Shown piece after piece: positions 60,017-64,000 of a stretch of DNA of 64,000 nt. The translations under genes and the position numbers were made by a program. Each line of letters begins with the position of its first letter. Positions within the stretch are counted from its first letter, which is position 1. Under the pieces are notes generated by a model. That model saw only the letters and a program-made list of their open reading frames with translations. It did not search any database and was not told the DNA's origin. Source of the stretch: Bacteroidia bacterium (lineage in GTDB: Bacteria; Bacteroidota; Bacteroidia; J057); contig JAWPMV010000002.1 in assembly GCA_033391075.1 (NCBI GenBank), positions 62,001-126,000 on the forward strand. Reading direction: 5' to 3'.

Positions 60017-62170
60017 TTAAGGTAAGGCAAACACCCTAATCGAACCCGCAGGATTTTCTGCTGTGCCACCAACCGAAAGAGCCAAGTATTGCTTTCCTTC
60101 TACAGCATAGGAACAAACATTCGCATTATTTGCAGCAGGCAAGCTTGTTTCCCAAATCAAATCGCCTGTCATTTTATCAAAAGCCCACAATTTTTTGTCG
60201 GCTGCTCCACTTATGAACACCAAACCACCTGCAGTTACCATAGGACCTGAGCGTCCTAAAAGACCTGTTGGGGGAGCGCCTGCTTCCTGTAATGTTTCAT
60301 CATTGCCAAGCGGTATTTGCCACTCATATTCGCCGGTGGATAGATTTAAGGCATTCAGGGTCGCCCAGGGAGGCTGCAAAGCAGGATTGCCGCTAGGATC
60401 ACTCCAGGTTCTATAAGGGGTGATATTCATATACCTCTCTGGTTCTTCTTCACTATTTGTGACTTGCGGCACTTCTATTTTAGCGTTTTTCTTATCGTAT
60501 AAAAAAGCCATGATAGCACTTTCTTCGCTTGCCGTCAATACCCCTTTGTAGCCGGGCATTTGTCCGCCTCCCTGTCGTATTTTTTCCAGGGTTTCCGATT
60601 CAGAAACTCTTTCCGTTAGATCTGCTATAGAAGGAAAGCTTGGTGGCAATCCTTTCTTTTCCGCGCCATGGCAGGCCACACAATGTTTTTCATAGGTAAC
60701 ACGACCTTGATCAAAAAGCGTATTACTCTGGGCAGCAAAATGCTCATTGGCATCAACGATCGTCTGTATTTCGGGTAAATTATTCCCCCTGATGTAGAGA
60801 TAAGTTGTATTGGGGTCAAACGCTGCCCCGCCCCAGTTGGCGCCGCCTCGTGTTGCGGGTATCGAGAGGGTTCCTTTCAAATCGGGAGGAGTGAACAAAC
60901 CTTCAAAGCGTACAGATCTAAAGGTTTTCAGAATTGCCTCATGGTCTGCATCAGAATAATGAGTTAGGTCTTCTTCGGACATGGATTGTCTCACAAAAGG
61001 CTTGGGTTTCACAGGAAAAGGCTGTGTCTCATAAGCTACTTCTCCCGGAAGATGGGAGGCTGGCACTTTCCGTTCTTCTACTGGGAAAATGGGTTCGCCA
61101 GTTTCGCGATCCAGCACAAATATAAATCCGTGTTTGGTCACCTGGGCCACTACTTCTATCTCTTTTCCCTCCTGTTTGATCGTTACTAAATTGGGGGGAG
61201 AAGGCAGATCATAATCCCAAATGTCGTGGTGCACAGTCTGAAAATGCCATTTATACTGACCCGTGGCAGCGTCTAAAGCCAATACGCAGTTGCCATAAAG
61301 ATTAGCACCGACTCTATCTGCTCCATAAAAATCATAACTGGGAGAACCCAATGCCAGGAAGACCATTCCTCTATCTGTATCTATACTCATCCCTGCCCAA
61401 CAGTTTACGCCTCCAGCGGTTTTATAGGCATCGGGAGGCCATGTTTCATAACCAGGTTCACCTGGATGCGGTATGGTGTGAAAGGTCCATACCAATTTCC
61501 CCGTTTCACAATGATAGGCACGTATGTAACCGGGAGGCGAACCGTAAAAATCGGGCAAGCGTGAACCAATGATGATAAGGTCCTTAAAAATTCTACCTGG
61601 AGTTGTCAGGGTAACCGAAATTTTTTCATAATCATCTCTCACTCCTACATTTAGATTCACTTTTCCATTTTCACCGAAAGAGGGAATCAATTTGCCCGTT
61701 TTGGCATCTATTGCCATCAAATAATTGCCAGCAGAATATAAAATCCGTTTATCGCTTCCCTTTGCCCAATAGGCAACACCCCTGCTGGCAGCACTGGGTT
61801 CGCCTTCATCCAAAGCTTTAAAAGACCAAATCTTTTCACCTGTTTGGGCATTGAGGGCAAAGACTGTTTGTTTGGCAGAATTGGCGTATAGTACACCATC
61901 TACAATGATGGGATTGCTTTGACTCGATACAGGGGGATCGCCTTGTGGGACATCGTCTATTTGGAAAGTCCAGACATTTTGTAGCTGGTCCACGTTTGAG
62001 ACATTGATTTGGTCCAAAGGGGAGTAACTGCTGCTTTTTTCATCGGCTTTATAGGCGGTCCAGGTATTTGTGTTTTTATCAAGATGCTCATTACAACTGG
62101 GAAAAAGTGAGGCGAGGAGAATCCCTATCATGATTATTTTGAGGAGGAATGGCCTATTTTGTTTTTCCAT
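60017..62170 (-). CDS. PQQ-dependent dehydrogenase with cytochrome c domain, lipoprotein
   Basis: The protein is 717 residues from the ATG at 62170, with a lipobox (LLASLFPSC). The eight-bladed quinoprotein propeller has repeats such as VFALNAQTGEKIWSFKALDE and VLALDAATGQYKWHFQTVHH (the latter before DIWDYDLP, a quinoprotein hallmark). An inserted cytochrome c domain contains the CVACHG haem motif near residue 500. It would oxidise an alcohol or sugar (glucose- or quinate-dehydrogenase type) in the periplasm and pass electrons to the chain. No PQQ biosynthesis genes are visible in this window. It lies 15 bp upstream of the DUF1593 gene. Confidence 0.92.
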   Translation of the reverse strand: MEKQNRPFLLKIIMIGILLASLFPSCNEHLDKNTNTWTAYKADEKSSSYSPLDQINVSNVDQLQNVWTFQIDDVPQGDPPVSSQSNPIIVDGVLYANSAKQTVFALNAQTGEKIWSFKALDEGEPSAASRGVAYWAKGSDKRILYSAGNYLMAIDAKTGKLIPSFGENGKVNLNVGVRDDYEKISVTLTTPGRIFKDLIIIGSRLPDFYGSPPGYIRAYHCETGKLVWTFHTIPHPGEPGYETWPPDAYKTAGGVNCWAGMSIDTDRGMVFLALGSPSYDFYGADRVGANLYGNCVLALDAATGQYKWHFQTVHHDIWDYDLPSPPNLVTIKQEGKEIEVVAQVTKHGFIFVLDRETGEPIFPVEERKVPASHLPGEVAYETQPFPVKPKPFVRQSMSEEDLTHYSDADHEAILKTFRSVRFEGLFTPPDLKGTLSIPATRGGANWGGAAFDPNTTYLYIRGNNLPEIQTIVDANEHFAAQSNTLFDQGRVTYEKHCVACHGAEKKGLPPSFPSIADLTERVSESETLEKIRQGGGQMPGYKGVLTASEESAIMAFLYDKKNAKIEVPQVTNSEEEPERYMNITPYRTWSDPSGNPALQPPWATLNALNLSTGEYEWQIPLGNDETLQEAGAPPTGLLGRSGPMVTAGGLVFISGAADKKLWAFDKMTGDLIWETSLPAANNANVCSYAVEGKQYLALSVGGTAENPAGSIRVFALP

Positions 62171-62199
62171 ATGATTTTCATTCTGCTTCAATTTCTCCC

Positions 62200-63816
62200 T
62201 TAAATCCCCCTTGATTGAAGTTGCTCTCTCAATTTAAACGCTTTTTCAATCACATCCAGTCTCGGTTTTCGCGGATCAGGCTTGCCTACTGCTTTGCCAT
62301 CAGCCTGAATATCGAGTATCTCGTTCTTTTTGAGCGTATAAACGGGCCATTTCGGTAGTCCCTTTCCATTCGGATCACCGGTCTTGGCGAAATTTGTCCA
62401 ATAGGTATTCATTATTTGCGCGACCTGTTGATCTTCAGGTGTTGTCTCAGGGGCTCCCCAGCGGGCATCAAGCGTGTTAAAAACATAGGCAATTTCAGAA
62501 CCGTGTCCAGCTCCAAACCGCATGCGCTCCTGCATGGGGGCGGGAACATAACCGAAATGGTAGATGTATGCGGGTGATTTTTGGGCTACAAAAGACTTGG
62601 CGGTTAAGCGGCCGGGCTCAGCCCATACCCAATCTGTGTTAAACTTTGTGATTACTTCAGCAAATTCTTTGGTACCTTCCGGATCATAAGCAGTTTTAGC
62701 CTCCTCTGCGAGTTCTCCGAAAAGGGAGAACAATTCTTCCTTTGTGCTGCTGGTATTCACAAAACTTCCCCCGATTTCTGCGCTATTCGACCCAATCATC
62801 AGGGGGATCTTTGCCTGCCTTCCTGCCTTATATGCGCTTTCGGCAGATTCTACTACAAATTTCCCATCGAGTATTGGTCCTGAATAGGTACGCGGACCTC
62901 CCTGTCCATCAGATTCCTGACCTCCGTCTACAATCTCTTCTACGCTCAGGGCGCGCAACTTAGCCAGGGCGGCTGCATCTGTACCTTCTATCCCATGTTT
63001 GCGGGCAAAATTTATTCCGATGGTTTCTGCTGAAACCTTGTAGAAGGGATCAGCATTTTCTGTACGTATCGGCCTCCCGGTAAGTACGCCGTCCCTGCCG
63101 CCGCCGGATTGACTAATGGCTTTGTGAAAAAGCCCTTTCGCATCCGGGATAGTCATCAGGGAATGTACAGAGACGCCACCTGCAGAGAAACCGAAAATCG
63201 TGACATTATCAGGATCGCCTCCAAATACAGCAATATTTTCCTGTATCCACTGAAGCGCAGCAATCTGGTCCATGTAGGCATAACTTCCCTTGGGTTCGTC
63301 GGGATGCTCCGCGCTCAGAGCAGGGAAGGCAAAATGACCCAGCCGTCCCAGACGGTAGTTGATGGTGATCAAAATGATCCCTTGTTTGGCAAATGTATGA
63401 CCTGCCGTACCGGGACCTGAACCACTTCCACCCACGAAGCCTCCGCCATGTATCCACACCATGACTGGCAATTTTGCATTCGCTTTAGCCTCTGCAGGTT
63501 TCCAAACATTCAGGTACAGGCAATCTTCGGATGAGCCCTCACTAATCGTACCGGGAGCAGCCCCCCAACCGGACTGCGCGCAATTGGGACCAAAAGTATT
63601 TGCATCACGCACGCCTTCCCATGCGGATACGGGCTGCGGCGGTCGCCAGCGAAATTCGCCAACAGGCGGAGCCGCATAGGGAATCCCCTTGAAGATAGAG
63701 ACCTCAGCTTCTGTGACACCTTGTAGCATGCCAGAGGCGGTGCGAACTGTGGGGGATTGCGCATGTAAAGAACATGCAATCACAGAAAACAAAAATATGT
63801 TAATCAATTTTTTCAT
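62200..63816 (-). CDS. Type-B carboxylesterase (third)
   Basis: The protein is 538 residues with a signal peptide (MKKLINIFLFSVIACSLHAQ). Family motifs are FKGIPYAAPPVGEFRWRPPQ, EDCLYLNVW, WIHGGGFVGGSGSG, the nucleophile Ser in VTIFGFSAGGVSV, and the late His in FGAGHGSEIAYV. The elbow GFSAG differs from the other two esterases (GQSAG, GESAG). It is the first gene of the block with the PQQ dehydrogenase (30 bp downstream) and DUF1593 genes. About 180 bp of non-coding sequence lies upstream to the window end. Confidence 0.9.
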   Translation of the reverse strand: MKKLINIFLFSVIACSLHAQSPTVRTASGMLQGVTEAEVSIFKGIPYAAPPVGEFRWRPPQPVSAWEGVRDANTFGPNCAQSGWGAAPGTISEGSSEDCLYLNVWKPAEAKANAKLPVMVWIHGGGFVGGSGSGPGTAGHTFAKQGIILITINYRLGRLGHFAFPALSAEHPDEPKGSYAYMDQIAALQWIQENIAVFGGDPDNVTIFGFSAGGVSVHSLMTIPDAKGLFHKAISQSGGGRDGVLTGRPIRTENADPFYKVSAETIGINFARKHGIEGTDAAALAKLRALSVEEIVDGGQESDGQGGPRTYSGPILDGKFVVESAESAYKAGRQAKIPLMIGSNSAEIGGSFVNTSSTKEELFSLFGELAEEAKTAYDPEGTKEFAEVITKFNTDWVWAEPGRLTAKSFVAQKSPAYIYHFGYVPAPMQERMRFGAGHGSEIAYVFNTLDARWGAPETTPEDQQVAQIMNTYWTNFAKTGDPNGKGLPKWPVYTLKKNEILDIQADGKAVGKPDPRKPRLDVIEKAFKLREQLQSRGI

Positions 63817-64000
63817 GGGAATTCAGGTTAATGGATGCTCGACTATTTGCCGAATCAACAAAGGTGTCTATATATGACAGATGAGCAAGTATACAAATCA
63901 CTGCTTTCCCTACCATTTTTACTGATATGATTCAAAATCAGTACGTTAATGAGTTATATTATTATATACTTTGGTTTTGGTAAAGCAGAAAAAATATGAA

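Noticed and set aside
1-64000. CRISPR arrays, tRNA and rRNA genes, phage structural modules
   Set aside because: I looked for regularly spaced repeats, cloverleaf arms with CCA-type ends, and capsid or terminase motifs, and saw none.

Overview
The window looks like a chromosome segment of a free-living, polysaccharide-degrading member of the Bacteroidota (Cytophagales/Saprospiria type). The evidence is a SusC/SusD pair, a hybrid two-component sensor of the polysaccharide-utilisation kind, type IX secretion C-terminal domains, FG-GAP/VCBS repeat proteins, LytTR regulation, many lipoprotein signals, and a lack of Shine-Dalgarno sequences. No tRNA, rRNA or CRISPR array was seen.

Region 1 (1-10.97 kb) is an accessory island. 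It starts with a gene-poor stretch and a UPF0175/DUF3368 toxin-antitoxin pair. A type IX-secreted FG-GAP protein gene follows, apparently split: its 3' end lies at 1668-2274 and a likely signal-peptide start at 6852-6893. Between them sit a Tn3-family transposon (2275-6060, resolvase plus transposase, 41-bp inverted repeats) and a directly abutting, end-truncated IS6-family element. A second IS6 copy (8173-9006) truncates another gene. Beyond it lie a lipoprotein gene with a strong terminator, the 3' end of a group II intron (domain V and the maturase/HNH part of its protein), an IS3 orfA remnant and a small orphan ORF.

Region 2 (10.98-24.9 kb) is a compact fructan-utilisation locus, all on the minus strand. 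A hybrid sensor/regulator with a periplasmic sugar-binding domain precedes a sugar MFS transporter, a PfkB fructokinase-like kinase, a GH32 fructanase lipoprotein, SusC, SusD, a strong terminator, and a VCBS/ASPIC protein with a type IX sorting domain.

Region 3 (24.9-32.6 kb) is a second mobile-element zone. It holds a transposase-only Tn3-type element (about 25560-28769), a stand-alone propeller gene flanked by two related attC-like motifs, a Crp/Fnr gene cut by a third IS6 copy, a possible tyrosine-recombinase remnant with a 24-bp palindrome, and a decayed molybdenum-hydroxylase pseudogene.

Region 4 (32.6-46.1 kb) holds an intact two-subunit molybdenum hydroxylase with an SnoaL-like protein and a divergent AraC regulator, then a LytTR two-component pair. 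Divergent from the pair is a gene set for an outer-membrane beta-barrel protein, a GH113-like hydrolase, a small membrane protein, an exported helix-hairpin-helix repeat protein and a YceI protein. A secreted alpha/beta hydrolase follows.

Region 5 (46.1-63.8 kb) is an all-minus catabolic block: GH3, GH106-like alpha-L-rhamnosidase, three type-B carboxylesterases, a pirin/cupin-like protein, an intradiol ring-cleavage dioxygenase, an exported flavodoxin, an ABM-type monooxygenase, a DUF1593 protein and a PQQ dehydrogenase with a cytochrome c domain. Together these suggest extracytoplasmic breakdown of rhamnose-containing, acylated or aromatic glycosides. That reading is an inference from gene content.
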